DNA of 64,000 nucleotides from Limnanthes douglasii subsp. nivea (GCA_036936605.1 JAUPFV010000005.1:3833670-3897669), one strand, 5' to 3'. Shown: positions 23,080-35,095, counted from the stretch's first letter. Translations and numbers: made by a program. The notes: generated from the letters alone by a model not told the origin.

Positions 23080-26000
23080 CTGAGACTTAGTTTGTCCTTA
23101 AGAACAACAACTGATTTGGAGACAAGGTTTTTGTGAGCAAGTCAGGTACCTGGTCATGCGAAGGTACGTATCTAATGTCCAGAAGATCTTGAACAACCAT
23201 ATCGCGAACAAAATGCAAATCTAACTCAACGTGTTTTGTTCTCGCGTGAAACACAGGGTTAGACGCAAGCGAGCTTGCTCCAAGGTTATCACACTAGATA
23301 ACCGGGGATCTGTGAAGAGGAAGATGAATTTCATGAAGAACACACCTCAACAAGATGAGTTCAGAGGCTAAGTTCACAAAAGAACGATATTCTGACTTGG
23401 TGTTTGACCTAGAAACAAATCTTTGTTTCTTCAAAGACCACAAAATCAAATAATCACCCAGAAAGACACAATATCCACCAACAGAGCGACGATCATCCAA
23501 CGAAGCTGCCCAATCAGCATCTATAAAGCATGTAAGTTGATGGGTGTCACTCGGTTTTATGTGAAGCCCTAACGTTAGAGTACCATATAAGTAACGCAAA
23601 ATTCGTCTAACACATTGTAGGTGCACATTCGTAAGACATTGCTGAAACTGGATGAGTTTATTGACAGCAAATGCAATGCCTGGTCGAGTGTGTAGTAAAT
23701 ATTGTAAAGGCCCTAACAAGCTTTTATATCTTGTAGGACTTTGAAGTTACTCGCCATCAGTCTTGGAAAGAGGTGGACTCAATTTCATTGGAGTTGCACA
23801 CGAGCTGGCATTAAACAGCCCTTCTTTCAACAGTAAGTCTTTTACATACTGTGTTCGAGTCAAATAGAGGCCAGATACATCTCTCTGAGCCTCAATGCCA
23901 AGAAAAATCTTGAGAGATCCCATGTCTTTGAGAGAAAACTCAGAGTTTAGCTTCTGAAAAAACCTAGAAACATAAGAAGAACTATTACATGTAACAATTA
24001 TGTCATCTACATACACGAGTAGAATTACAAAAATCCATTTAGACCTTAGAAAAACATAGTACAATCTGCCCTTGAATTTTGGAAGCCCCACAAGATCAGT
24101 GCGTCCTTGAGCTTGAAATACCCGGATTTCAATGCCTGCTTGAGCCCATATAATTCTTTGTGTAACTTGCACACATAATCAGGGCATTTAGAATCAACAA
24201 ACCCTTCAGGTTGCACCATGTAAACCTGTACTTTTAAATGACCATTTAAAAATGCGTTATTTATGTATAGCTGCCTTATAACCCAAACCCTGGACACAAC
24301 AATAGTAAGCACCAAACTTATAGTAGAAGCTTTGATGACTGGAGAAAAAGTTTAAGTAAAATAAACCCCAGGCTGTTGATGAGAACCCTTAGCTACAAGT
24401 CTAGCTTTGTAGCGTTGAACAGACCCTTTCGAGTTGTATTTTACCTTATAAACCCATTTATATCCCACCAGGCTCATGTTACTGGTGTAAGGAACAAGAG
24501 ACCACGTTTGATTAGTTATTAGAGCATCATATTCGCATTTCATGGCCTAAACCCATTGAGGCAACTGAACAACCTCTGAAAACTTAACAGGTTCTTTGTC
24601 GGTAATTGTAGGTGACATGGTAATTCATGAGTAAATATGCTTAGGTTTTGAGATGCCATATTTAGCTCTAGTGGTCATGGGATGACTGTTAGGTAGTGTT
24701 TGGGAAGTAATTTGGTTCTAAGTCTTATCAAAAGGAAGTTCAAAAAACAACTCACTTTGTTTCAATGATTGTGTTTCAAGAAATCTGCTAGGCAAAGGAT
24801 TATGAGTAGTTGAGAGAGTTTGGAAATCAGTTTTCACTTGCTCTGAGCTGTTAAGTCTACAAGTTAAGTTCTCACAAGGAACAAAAAGCTAGTTGTTGTG
24901 TGCTAATTTGGTTATAGGGAGTGCTTAATGTTTGTGTGTTCAAATGGATTTGTAGGTTATGAGTTTGAGTATACTACTTGTAGGTTAGAATCCTCATCTG
25001 TAAAACACTGATTAGGAAACTTAGGAAGCCAAGAACCACTAGACACAGAGGTAGATGACTTAGAGTTTATGAAACCAGAAATATATGGGAATTCATCTTC
25101 ATTGAAGATGAAATTCCTTGACACATATACTCTTCCACTATGACTTAGACATCTATAACCCTTATGGACATCAATGTACCCCAAAAAGAGACATTTAACT
25201 GAACGGAATTGGAATTTATTTGTTTGTTAAGGCCCAAGACAGGGAAAGCAAGTACATCTAAACACTTTTAGGAATTTATAATCAGGCTTAGACCCAAATA
25301 ACCTCTCAAAAGGAGACTTACCTTTTAGAACAGTTGTAGGTAGCTTGTTAATCAAGAAAACTGTAGTGTGAAAGGCCTCAGGCCAATATTTTTGAGGAAG
25401 ACTTGACTGAGCCAGAAGTGTCAGACCAGTCTCAGTGACATGTATGTGCTTCCTTTTTGCTCTACCATTCTGAGCAGAAGTGTAAGGACAAGATGTCCTG
25501 AGCTGGATACCTGACTCATTGGCCAAAGATAGAAAAGACCTGAACTCACCCCCCAATCTGACTGAAACCTTTTAATTTTCTTATCAAACTGATTTTTAAC
25601 AAGAGTCTTGAAATCTTTGAACACATTTACAACCTCACTTTTATGTTTGAGAGGGTATAACTATGTGAACATGCTGTATTCATCTGCAAAAATTATGTAA
25701 AATTTGTACACAGAAGATTTTTTCATTACTAGCAACAATAGGGATCTTACAGTGTTTCATAACAATTGACAAGACACGTTTAGAAGGATGGCCTAGCTTT
25801 TTATGCCACCCAATCTTTAAGGAATTAGGAGTACTGGATATAACTGATACATGAGATGCAGATGGATGGGACTTTAGAACAGCTGCCTTAGGAGACCTAG
25901 GAATAGATGAGTCTTCCAACCTATACACTCCATTTTCAACTCTTCATGTAAGAAAAATCATCCAGGCTGTCTTGTCCTTCATAAAATATTTGGAACTGTG

Positions 26001-26250
26001 AAAATCATTGTGAAATGTTAATTGTGAGACATATACTAGGTTTTTGTTGACATATGGTACACGTAGCACACTGTTTAGGTATATTTGTTTGTTGGTTTTA
26101 GTAGATATGAAAATCTTACCTAAGTTTTGAATGTTCAGTTTACTACCATTACCTATAATTACTGTCTTGTTACCCGAGTATTGAATTTTCTGATTCAACA
26201 TCTTAGCTGAGTTGGTGATATGGTGGCTAGCACACTGTGAACATACCAGC
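23080..26250 (-). pseudogene. copia-2 pol (protease, integrase, RT, RNase H)
   Basis: Protease near 26240 has its catalytic Asp codon changed to His and a one-base frame change, so DSGA is unrecognisable, but IIGNGSKLNIQNLGKI follows as usual. The pre-integrase motif WHKKLGHPSKRVL is at about 25800. The integrase core includes TSAQNGRAKRK (25227-25556), where the usual catalytic Glu of the GxxER motif is Lys. Reverse transcriptase blocks: GYKWVYKVKYNSKGSVQRYK (24352-24543), KELYGLKQAL (24046-24315) and LVYVDDIIVTC with the YVDD catalytic site intact (about 24000). RNase H begins at 23719 (CFIDADWAASLDDRRSVGGY). At least six frame breaks. Confidence 0.9.
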
Positions 26251-26272
26251 TTTCATCTCCATTCCCAGACTC

Positions 26273-27229
26273 TTATGAGACTGTCATCACATTCTTATCT
26301 TGATCACTCCTTTGTTGATCAGTTTGTATATGTCCCATCACATTAGGATAGTCTATAAAGTAGCAGTAGGCAGTATCATGACAAAACTTCCCACATATTT
26401 GACACGTAGGTTTGTTGTTCGAGTAATTGAACCTCCCTCCTCTGCTTCTGTAAGAGCTTCTTCCCCTGTAATTGTTAGAGTAGTTTGAAGAGAACCTTCC
26501 TCTAAAATCTCTACCTTGATTTTTGTTTCCATACCTTGAACTTGAACCATAGTTATTATCCCCAGTATACTTAGTCTCTGACTTGTTAACAGCAGTGAGG
26601 TTCAGGTTAGCCATGGAAACCTGGAATTTCCCTAGTTGTACAAGCCTATTTTCATAGGTGAGAAGTGTGGCTTGTAAATCAAGCCAGTTGTTCACTTCTT
26701 TGTCAGCTAGATGCACAAAAATAGGAGTATACTCAGTGTCAAGTCCTGCTAGCACTTGTAAAACCAAATCATCTAGAGAAATTGGTGAGCCAGCTAGAGC
26801 CAAACTATGAGCAATATGCTTCATCTTAGCAATATAATTCTCCATTGAGTTGCTCTATTTCCTAGTCCTTTGGAACTCAGCCTTGAAAAAGGTTATTCTG
26901 GACTTCGTTTGAGAACCAGAAAACCTTATAACAACATCCCATAGCCCGTTGAAGGACTCTACATCCATAACTTGAGATGCAACCTCAGAACTCATGGTGC
27001 TGTACAACCAACCTTGTAACAACTGATATTTTACAATCAAGTTGTCATACTCAGCATTCTCAACCAGTGAACCATCTGGACCACTGACTACCTTGGGAGG
27101 GCAAGGATTTTCATCACTTATAAAACCTCCCATCTTGTTGCCTCTAATAATAGGCAACACCATAGCATTCCATAAAAGAAAATTGTTTCCATCCAATCTA
27201 AGACTAATGAATGAACTTATCTAACTCAT
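26273..27229 (-). pseudogene. copia-2 gag
   Basis: The gag capsid region starts near 27229, where a stop follows two codons after the ATG, and is open from 27196 to 26855 (LDGNNFLLWNAMVLPIIRGN is the typical N-terminal stretch). After an in-frame TAG it continues in the same frame to 26273 (KHIAHSLALAGSPISLDDLV). It has an Arg/Gly/Ser/Tyr/Asn-rich linker and a complete zinc knuckle CQICGKFCHDTAYC, pattern C-x2-C-x4-H-x4-C. By family it would form the particle and bind RNA. One stop separates two otherwise long blocks. Confidence 0.9.
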
Positions 27230-27335
27230 GTTATTGTTCTTGTTTGTTAGCAGGTTGTCCATTGACGTACAAATTGATTTGCTGACCCCAAACTGAAAGA
27301 TGGTGAATTAGTCTCTGCCATTGAATGATCACTAT

Positions 27336-27349
27336 TGCTCTGATGCCAA
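27336..27349 (-). other. Primer-binding site of copia-2 (tRNA-iMet type)
   Basis: The minus strand reads TTGGCATCAGAGCA immediately after the LTR, one change from the initiator-Met site TGGTATCAGAGC. Confidence 0.85.
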
Positions 27350-27775
27350 GTTGAATTTCCGAGAGAAGAAGAAGACTAAAGAAACTTTAATAGTTAATTA
27401 TTTCTTATTTTTCTTGTATTCACATTTGTATATTTATGGTTACTGAGATTATGTTTTCACTATAACAGAATTTGTTACACAGTTATTCTACTAACCCATT
27501 ACTAACTATTTACACTTGTGTTAGGCTTAAAGTCTAGCCCAGCACAACACAAACTAAGTTAGTGACTTGGACTTCAGTCCACTTCCTCTTGTATGTTGAC
27601 CCGATCTAGCACTCGACCGGACATATAAAGCCTTAGAGGCCTTGTCTTCTGTTACAGCATTTCCAGCCCCATCAATCCCTAAATCGACACCACTCTCAAT
27701 AGCTACCGCCTCTTCTTTGTGTTCATCCTTTACATCATTCAACACCCTCTGTAGTTCACTTTTAGATATTCTAAC
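27350..27775 (-). repeat. 5' LTR of copia-2
   Basis: A 426-bp LTR. On the minus strand it runs from GTTAGAATATC to GAAATTCAAC. The outermost T/A bases of the usual TGTT...AACA ends appear lost. Its first ~200 bases contain a frame open in both LTR copies. Confidence 0.85.
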
Positions 27776-28208
27776 TTGGTGTCTTATATGTTTAGATTTA
27801 TCGCTAGCTCTCCGAATTTGCGTGAACTTTTCATTGAGGTAAGTCTCATATTAGTTTTGATCAAGACTGCATGTCATATGCGGTTTATTTGATTTAATGT
27901 GGATACATATAGGTATCATCTTTAGCTAGAATGTATGTTGTTGGAAAGCTAAGTGAAGTAGAAAAAAGATCATTTGATGCTTTAAAATTGAAAACCCTAA
28001 AGATAAAAGGGTTTTCAGGGCTGAGTCGTGAAATGGAGTTCATGGAACTAGTGCTTTCCAAATCGTCGTGCTGAAGTCTATCGCCATTAAAATTATAAAT
28101 CAATTAGTCGGTATCTATGACAGTAAAAAAATGTTAAAAGATTTGACAGAATTTGGTAGGGTTGCACCTTATGTCCAACTAACATATTTGGACGCTGAAG
28201 ACAAATAG
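27776..28208 (+). pseudogene. F-box/FBD gene, 3' fragment (F-box-3)
   Basis: It begins directly at the edge of the copia-2 LTR with the end of exon 2 (FRFIASSPNLRELFIE). A GT-AG intron at about 27839-27912 follows, then exon 3 related to F-box-2 exon 3 (GFSGLSREMEFMELVLSKS), ending YLDAEDK and TAG at 28206-28208. Near 28070 one base is missing relative to F-box-2, causing a TGA (SKSSC-stop), after which the original frame resumes. The F-box half is absent, probably separated by the copia-2 insertion and later loss. It could be the missing 3' half of a gene like F-box-1. Confidence 0.85.
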
Positions 28209-30559
28209 ATCTGAATCTATATTTTATTTTGCTAAACCCACATGAACTCCCTAAGGTAAACTTGAATTTATCTGAAGTGAGTTTTTTTTCTGTTTTTGTT
28301 CTACAATAGTTATCTTTCTTCGTCCATCTTGTTTTGAGTAACAATGGGTTAGATCTAGTTTTATTTATCAATTGATTATGGTATCAATGAGTTACGAATT
28401 CACTATATTCTGATCAAGTTTTTTTGTATCAATGTGTTATGGGTATCAATGTGTTAGGAATTTTAGTTTTATAAAACTTCGAATCTTTAAAGTAGTTTTG
28501 TGATCAATGTATAATGAATCCTATTATACATACCGGTTGCCTTTTCCGCTAGAGTTTAATAAATAGAACTATTTTGTATTTAATTATAATTTATATAATA
28601 ATAAAATAACTTTTATTTATTCACTAAAAACATAAACCAATCAATTAGTAATCTTTGGGGAGCACAAATTGTTTGGCGAAAGATAATCTTTGTTGAGTAC
28701 AATTGCATGATACAATTGCAGTATTAAATATTTTATATCAATTTTTACGTAATTGGTAAACTTACAGGAGTACTATTTTGGAAACATTAAATCTTCTAAC
28801 TGTTCCTTATAGATTTCTGGATCGACGTTTCTATTTAGAAAAAAATCTGTGTACATCTCTTTAGTGGATCAATGCATTTGCAAATAACATCATAATAGTT
28901 GTGGTTCTTGCGACCGAAACATATATGTCAAAATAATTTATTCATTACACATTAAGCTACCAATAGTTTTTTAAATGCTTTAAATGTACCATTCATGTGA
29001 TTAGAACCAATTGGTCTATGATCTCGAAGGTAAATCGACAAATTCCAAAATGTGATTTGATATTATTGAATATATTTGACCATATATGACATCTTGCCAA
29101 AATGTAGAATCGCGGGATGTCTTTATAAGATTGAGGACCGTTGTCTAAAGAAATTACTATTGGAATATTCCGGATGATTTCTTGACAATTTTCTTCTACC
29201 AAATAGAAGGAAATCATTTAAGGTCTTTTTTCACTTTGACTCATACGAGGTCATGTGGTTGCTCATCAACTGAAGATACTTTTTTTTAAAGTCATTACAC
29301 TATTTTCTACATCGTTTTGGATCTTATTATCGTTGAATGTTTTATATTTATAGAACTGTACTTTTTTATATTTATTATACATTCTTCTATCTTTGTGAAA
29401 ATGAGTAATTTAACTATGGTTATACAATCAAGAGTTTGGAAGAGACAAAATTTTCCGATTAAAAACTTATAAACTACACATTTAGTCATACGAGATCTAT
29501 GCGTACCTATGTTTCTCTCTAGCAAACTTCATTTTTGAATGTCGATGTTGAGAACGTCACATTGTATGATTTGCTCTATAACATCGATTCAAACGAACTT
29601 GGTCTTTAATTCGAGACCATATGTGTTGCTTATATAATAATAATTATTTTGTATGGTCATATATATAGTAAGAAACTACAACTTACAACAATAGAAGAAG
29701 ATTCGTTGGAAACTCTCTCGAAACAATGGAGAAGCTTAGGGGATATGATGTTAAGAGAGTACTTGTAGATCTTTATATTGTGATTCTTCATTCTTGAAAT
29801 GTCTACCTATCTATATAAGTGATTAAACCATTCCAAAGGGTTATAATAATTATCAAAACTTTAGGTAGAGTCATACCATTTCAAAAAATAGCTTTTTGGA
29901 AAACTCTTCGTTTCCAAAAATCACAACGTTTCAAGCTCGTTAAGATCAGCATTTCTGACCTCGACAAAGATGTTGGTTTACGGTTAAAATTTGAATTTTA
30001 ATTGGTACCCTTATTGTGAAAATTAAAAAATTTACGAGTGCATCGAATCAAATGAAAGCTCGTTGCGGAGAAAAACTTTTCGCGGTCAGGTTCAAAGCTA
30101 ATCATGGCGAGCATTGGGCTGAAGTACTCGTTGCTTAGCTTTTGCTACTTCACTGTGATCAACCATATGATCGGGGCAAACACTAGACCAAAGGTCTCAT
30201 AGTTTTACCATGATCATTTGAAGTTCTTTTCAACTTTTTTACTATTTTTCCAACTCAAACGATATGAAGTTATCTTTAATTAGTCTCATTTAGTCAATAT
30301 TTCCAACACAATATATGTAGACTAAAAAACAAACTTATACATTAAAAACATAGTTTTAGATTATAAAGAAAATTTTGATAATTTTTTCAAAGTAATAAAT
30401 GAAATTTAAAAATTTCAAACAATAAATTATATTAGATTTAACCAAATTGTAGGAAATAAATCGAATTAATAGTCAAACAAACTGGTATTTTTTGGTTTTC
30501 TTAACTTGTAAACCTACTTTTTTTCTCATATATTAATATTTTTAATTATATTTAAAAGA
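28209..30559. other. Intergenic region without a recognised gene
   Basis: 28209-28300 is a diverged copy of the F-box-2 3' UTR. Short minus-strand frames at 28993-29217 (VISLDNGPQSYKDIP) and 29307-29525 are unassigned. I see no repeat with strong self-similarity here. Confidence 0.4.
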
Positions 30560-30997
30560 ACAAATCAATGATGATAATTGTTATATACGATCAAAGTCTC
30601 ACATTGATTAGACAAATGAATGATAAGTGGTATATGAGTAAGAACATATCAACTAGTATGAACTCTTTTGGAAGTGAACCAAAACAAAAAGCGTACGGGC
30701 CTTCAGGTTTCAAGCGTACAATATCATACTATTGTGGAGATCGAGTCGTTCATACTTATATACGAAGACATAATATACGATACCACATTTTCAACAAATG
30801 GTAGCAGCACTCAAAGATCAAACAAAGTGTGGTGTAGGTGAAATCTCAGATGTCGAACATGATGAACCAAAAGCCATTGCTCAAGGTAAATGATCTACTT
30901 TATAGATCACTAGTATGGCCTAGTTTGGATTACTCGTGGACCAAAAGACGATGTGACTTTATTGGAGTGTATCAAGACAAAATGATTTGATTGAAGT
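30560..30997. repeat. Dispersed repeat R1, left part of the Tat1-interrupted copy
   Basis: 30670-30997 matches 3250-3575. An extra 110 bp upstream (AAGTCTCACATTGATTAGAC...) resembles LTR-type text common in plant retrotransposons. The repeat resumes after Tat1 at 41519. Confidence 0.75.
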
Positions 30998-31320
30998 TGA
31001 TGAGTCAATAAATGTTTGGTGGAATATTTCGGATCTTATGCTTGATGTGACTAGAGAGAGAAAGTGTAGAGAGAGAGAATGGAATAAAATAATATTTAAT
31101 GTCCCACTTACCAAGAAAGTGGGTCACCTTTTATACTAAAATAAGGCGGACCCACTGAAATCCTTAGTGGGCTGTTTACATAACTAATGAGGCCCCTTAG
31201 TAAGTACCTTGTTTACAAATTGGTCCCCGAAGAATCCTAAATACATTAATAATCACACCAAGTATCGTTTATCTACAATTAACCCCTCGTGATTTATATC
31301 GGCGAATTCCACCCTTATCA
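30998..31320 (-). repeat. 3' LTR of Tat1
   Basis: 323 bp, same ends as the partner. The first bases read TGATGAGTCAATAAATG, two changes from the partner at this point. The adjoining minus-strand tract ACTGGGGGGTTAT is the polypurine tract. Confidence 0.95.
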
Positions 31321-31335
31321 ATAACCCCCCAGTCT
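31321..31335 (-). other. Polypurine tract of Tat1
   Basis: On the minus strand GAAGACTGGGGGGTTAT directly precedes the 3' LTR. This is the usual plus-strand primer position and composition. Confidence 0.85.
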
Positions 31336-31850
31336 TCGGGAGTATCAGGAGCGGAGACTCGTAGCCGAGCCTAAACCTATCGACCGCAGTCTCCTGTGCT
31401 TCGGGCCAATGGATTATCCTTGGATGAATTACCCCTTTTCCAAAAGCGTCGGGCATTCCACGACGTTGCCCGTCCCAATCTGTACCATGGGTGTTCGATA
31501 GCACTCCCGTAGTGCTCTTTAACTGACTTTATTCGAGGGCAATACTCAGGTTCGGCTAGACATTCCTTGCCCGGTGTTCATAGTTCTGGCCAGGTCGGCT
31601 CCCGCGTCTTCTTGGGCTTTTATTCCTAGACCCACCGTGATGGGCCGGCTTTCGCGGTGGATAAGGCTAAGAAGGCCCATCTCATCACTCGGTTCGAAGG
31701 GGCTAACCTAGGTAAGCCTTCGTCAGAAGGTGGTCAACACGTGTCACCCGTTGACGGGACGCGTCCTTGCCAGACTAGTTTTTTAGGGAGACTCTTCATC
31801 TTCCCACTGTACTTTTGTCGATTGACATTCCCCGGTCATTCAACGTTGCC

Positions 31851-31900
31851 TATAAATACTCCACAAGTCTTGATTTCTCTCAGAGGCATTCTAGAGAGAG
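31851..31900 (+). promoter_or_regulatory. Putative antisense promoter of Tat1
   Basis: CCTATAAATACTCC (TATA core at 31851) stands 39 nt before TTCTAGAGAGAG. In Tat2 a TATA box also precedes TCTAGAGAGA by 49 nt, ahead of the homologous gene. The position is right for starting transcription of the antisense gene, against the direction of the retroelement. Inferred from sequence only. Confidence 0.55.
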
Positions 31901-31941
31901 AAAGTGCTGTCCGATCATTTCTAGAGAGGGAATGCTTGTTT

Positions 31942-34408
31942 TATGAAACCCAGACACCCGAAGCAGCCACCAACCAAGAAAAAGAAAAAGCATGTGTTCG
32001 GTTTCAAAGAGTGGGCGAGCATCGGTGACCGAGCCGAAGAGCATCGGTGACCAATTCCAAACCATTTACTCCCGTCCCGCAGCCCCATGACCCCGTTTTA
32101 GCTACCCCGATCCCTGTCGAATCCTTCCTTTCATCTGAACCGCCTGGTTCTCCGTCCCCCGAGATTCCCCTGTAGTTCGGTCGGAGAATCCGACCCCGTC
32201 GTCTGTCAACTCGTACGTCCCTTCGCCTCCATTTCCGCCCCGACGCGTCCATAAAACCAAGTTCTTGACTATGGGCGAAAACAGTCCCCCTACGTCTCCC
32301 GCAGGAGGTAATTATCTTGAAATGGTTCAGCTTACTCCCTCAATTCGAGGGTACCGGACTGGTCTTAACACTGCCGTAACTTTTTTAGGTCTACCTAAGC
32401 GTCGGCTGAGGCCAGAGGAACTGGATGCGGCTCATCGAGCTCATTCTGCTCGGGTACGATCATCGGATCCGAATGCTGCTACTGCCCGAAGCTCTGACCA
32501 AGCTTCGAACCCCGATTTGGAAGAATCAGAGATGGACGTTGCTCCTGCGGAGGTCAGGATTGCCGCTGTTGGGAACGCTGCTAACCCTTCAGACGATCCT
32601 CTGCCCGAAGAAGTAGAGGCCGCCATCACCACCACCTATTTCCGCTGGCTTCCTTCGAAGGACGTCGTCTCTCTCTACGAAGGAAAGTACCTCTACTTGC
32701 CAGAGTCCGAGCACAAGGAGCTGCTGATTCGTTGGGGAATTCCTGAGTGCGTCATGGTCCGGTTCCCGGTCCCTGGGGAGACTCCTGTTCACGTCCGATC
32801 TCGGGAAATAATGGTGTTTACCGAGCTATTTAATTGGGATCTTCGCTTCCCCTTAGATCCCGAGATTGCGCTTTATTTCCGCACCCTCCAGATTTGCCCG
32901 TCGGAGGTGACGCCTAATGCCTGGTATACCCTAATGTCTTGCATAATGGCTTCACGCCTTTCTGGTCGGGTTATGCCTATGGACGAGTACATCGCCATGT
33001 CGGGTCTGTCCAAGGCCCCTAAGTCCCCATTCTTCTACTCTTCCTTGGGAAACAAGTAGAAGATAGTTAACGATTTTCTGGAGGGAGATAAGGGCTGGAA
33101 GCATCGCTTTGTATTTCTGAACGGCTGCTGGGAGAACGGTCTTCCTTATAGCCAAGAGAATAAGAGGCAGTTGCTTCGGTCATGGGTTCACGACGGTACT
33201 CCCTTTTTTTTTTTTAAATACCGACCCTCTGTGCAGTTTCGAAGGAGTTCCTGTAGGGGTTGAAGAAGGACCTCACGAAAGCTGCTGAAGACACTTTCCA
33301 AGTGTTGAAGGATTTTTCGAGGAAGCAGTGGGGTCGGGCGATGCACCGTACCTTCAAAGACACCAACTTGCTCAAGACTAACCTCTGGCTTTCCTCGTCG
33401 GAGGTGCTGACCATTGAACAACTGCGGGAGCCCCCCAGCCTGGAGGATATTATTGCTAAAACAGACGCTCCCGGGTATCAATTGTACCTCCCGAAACGCA
33501 ATAAGGCGCCTAACAAGCGCCCAAAGTCGGACGATGAGGTCGGGGTGGGGGGTGGGGGGGGGGGGGGTAATGCAACTGGTGGAGAGGGAACGGTTCGGGG
33601 AGGGACGAATGATGCTGAAGGTGAAGCGTCTAACCAGGCCCAGCCTCCACTGCCTAAGAGAAAATATCGAGCCGACGCCGATGGGGCCAAGCTGAAGAAG
33701 CCAAGGCGTTCCAAAGAGAGCGGGACCGTTGCTGGGACGGACAATGCCACCGTACCAGAGCTGTTTGATCAGTTCGGTGGGGTTAAAGGTAAAACGCCGG
33801 TGGATCCCGTAGTGGTGATTCCGGATGATGTCAACCCTCCAAACGCATCGGACCCAACCGCGGCCTCCTCCAGTGGTCCTCAGTACCCGGTGCTAACGAT
33901 GCTTGGGTCTCTGCATACCTTCCCGCTGTGGGGATCGGACGAACTGGCCTTATCCCTGTACAACTTGCTTGTACCTGCGGCTATGAAAGAGCGTAGGGCG
34001 GCCGAGCTGAGCCAGAAGCTAGTGGGCGCGGAGGCCAAAATTGCTAGTTTGAAGGAGGAGGTGCAAAATGCCAAGGTCGCGCAGGAATTGGCAGAGGGGC
34101 GGGGTGCAGAGGCCATCCGTATCTCGGAGGAGACGAAAAAGGCCGGGGAGGATCGTGCTGCCACTCTAGCTCAGGAGGTCCAAAAGCTGAAAGCTTCGAA
34201 CACCGCTTTTACGGATAAGTGCAAGAAATGGGCGGACAAAGAGGCGGCCGATGCTAAAGCCGCGTACGTGCTTTCGTTCCACAACCGTTTCCCGGCCCTT
34301 CATCTCGGGACGATGTGGCTAGATGTACCCGAGGCGGACTATCCTGAGGGAGTCGTTTGCGAGGATGAGTCGGACGATACTGAGTCCGAGGAGGAGGATG
34401 GCGAGTGA
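31942..34408 (+). pseudogene. Tat1 antisense gene ('putative gypsy type transposon' family)
   Basis: A large frame opposite to gag-pol. A lysine-rich start (PTKKKKKHVFGFKEWASIGD, from 31942) and a proline-rich stretch precede the main frame 32265-33059. This holds the conserved domain (RWGIPECVMVRFPVPGE, DLRFPLDP, TPNAWYTL, CIMASRL). A TAG at 33057 interrupts it, then the same frame continues to WENG. A short intron-like stretch with a pyrimidine run and TGTGCAG acceptor ends at 33236. A second TAG follows at 33254, and 33260-34408 continues with a poly-Gly run, basic clusters (KRKYR, KKPRR), an Ala/Glu/Lys coiled coil (about 34010-34250) and an acidic tail. The domain resembles plant proteins annotated as putative gypsy-type transposase (Pfam Transposase_28); biochemical role unknown. 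The basic clusters suggest a nuclear protein. Tat2 carries a homologue. Confidence 0.75.
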
Positions 34409-34670
34409 TCGGCTGGAAGTTTTTGTTATTTGTTGTCTTTTGTTTTTTGTTTGTAAGATCTTTGGGGGTCGTGGGGTCCCCTAACACTATTTCATGTGAA
34501 CATTCCAATATTCATGTTTATGTGGGTATGCAATCTTCGTTTCTTACAATAATTTGTGGATGTTTTTACTTAGGTAAACCAATTTTTTTTGTGAAAAAAT
34601 CAAAGTAGGTTATGTAGATCGACGCTATTTGTGAAATTCCTGATGGGATCGGGAACCGAAGAACATGTAT

Positions 34671-35095
34671 TATTGGAACTTATTCAAAAGGCCGGGAAAA
34701 TTAAACATGTAGATCAGCTGTAAACACTGAAAAACCTATTAAGGCTCTGTAGATCAATGTAACATTGAAACTTTTCCCAAAGGGTCGGGAAAATTAAACA
34801 TGTAGATCACCTGTAAATACTGAAAAACTCATTAAGGTTCTGTAGATCAATGCAACATTGAAACTTTTCCCAAAGGGTCGGGAAAATAAAACATGTAGAT
34901 CAGTTGTAAAAACTGAAAAACCTATTAAGGTTATGTAGATCAATGCTACATTGAAACTTTTCCCAAATGGTCGGGAAAATAAAACATGTAGATCAGTTGT
35001 AAAAACTGAAAAACCTATTAAGGTTCTGTAGATCAATGCAACATTGAAACTTTTCCCAAAGGGTCGGGAAAATAAAACATGTAGATCCATTAATA
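34671..35095. repeat. 93-bp tandem array in Tat1, about 4.5 copies
   Basis: The unit start AAGG-TCTGTAGATCAATG falls at 34741, 34834, 34927 and 35020, exactly 93 bp apart, with a partial unit before and after. Each unit carries TTTTCCCAAAGGGTCGGGAA. It lies between the convergent ends of pol and the antisense gene. Tandem repeats at this place are described for Retand-type Tat elements. Tat2 lacks the array. Confidence 0.95.

Larger units (their letters stand above)
22743..27775 (-). mobile_element. Ty1/copia retrotransposon (copia-2)
   Basis: A minus-strand copia element with a full 5' LTR on the right, a 3' LTR on the left that lacks about 110 bp of its outer end, a tRNA-Met-type primer site, gag, protease, integrase, reverse transcriptase and RNase H in Ty1 order. 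It sits against the third F-box copy. A target duplication cannot be checked because the left end is lost. The LTRs differ at roughly one base in ten by eye, so it is old, and its frames are broken many times. Confidence 0.9.

Noticed and set aside
31657..32028. 123-codon plus-strand frame before the Tat1 antisense gene
   Set aside because: It starts upstream of the TATA box and has no counterpart in Tat2; a different frame in this stretch better fits the N-terminus.
33478..33750. Minus-strand proline/serine-rich frame
   Set aside because: Shadow of the Gly-rich antisense gene segment.
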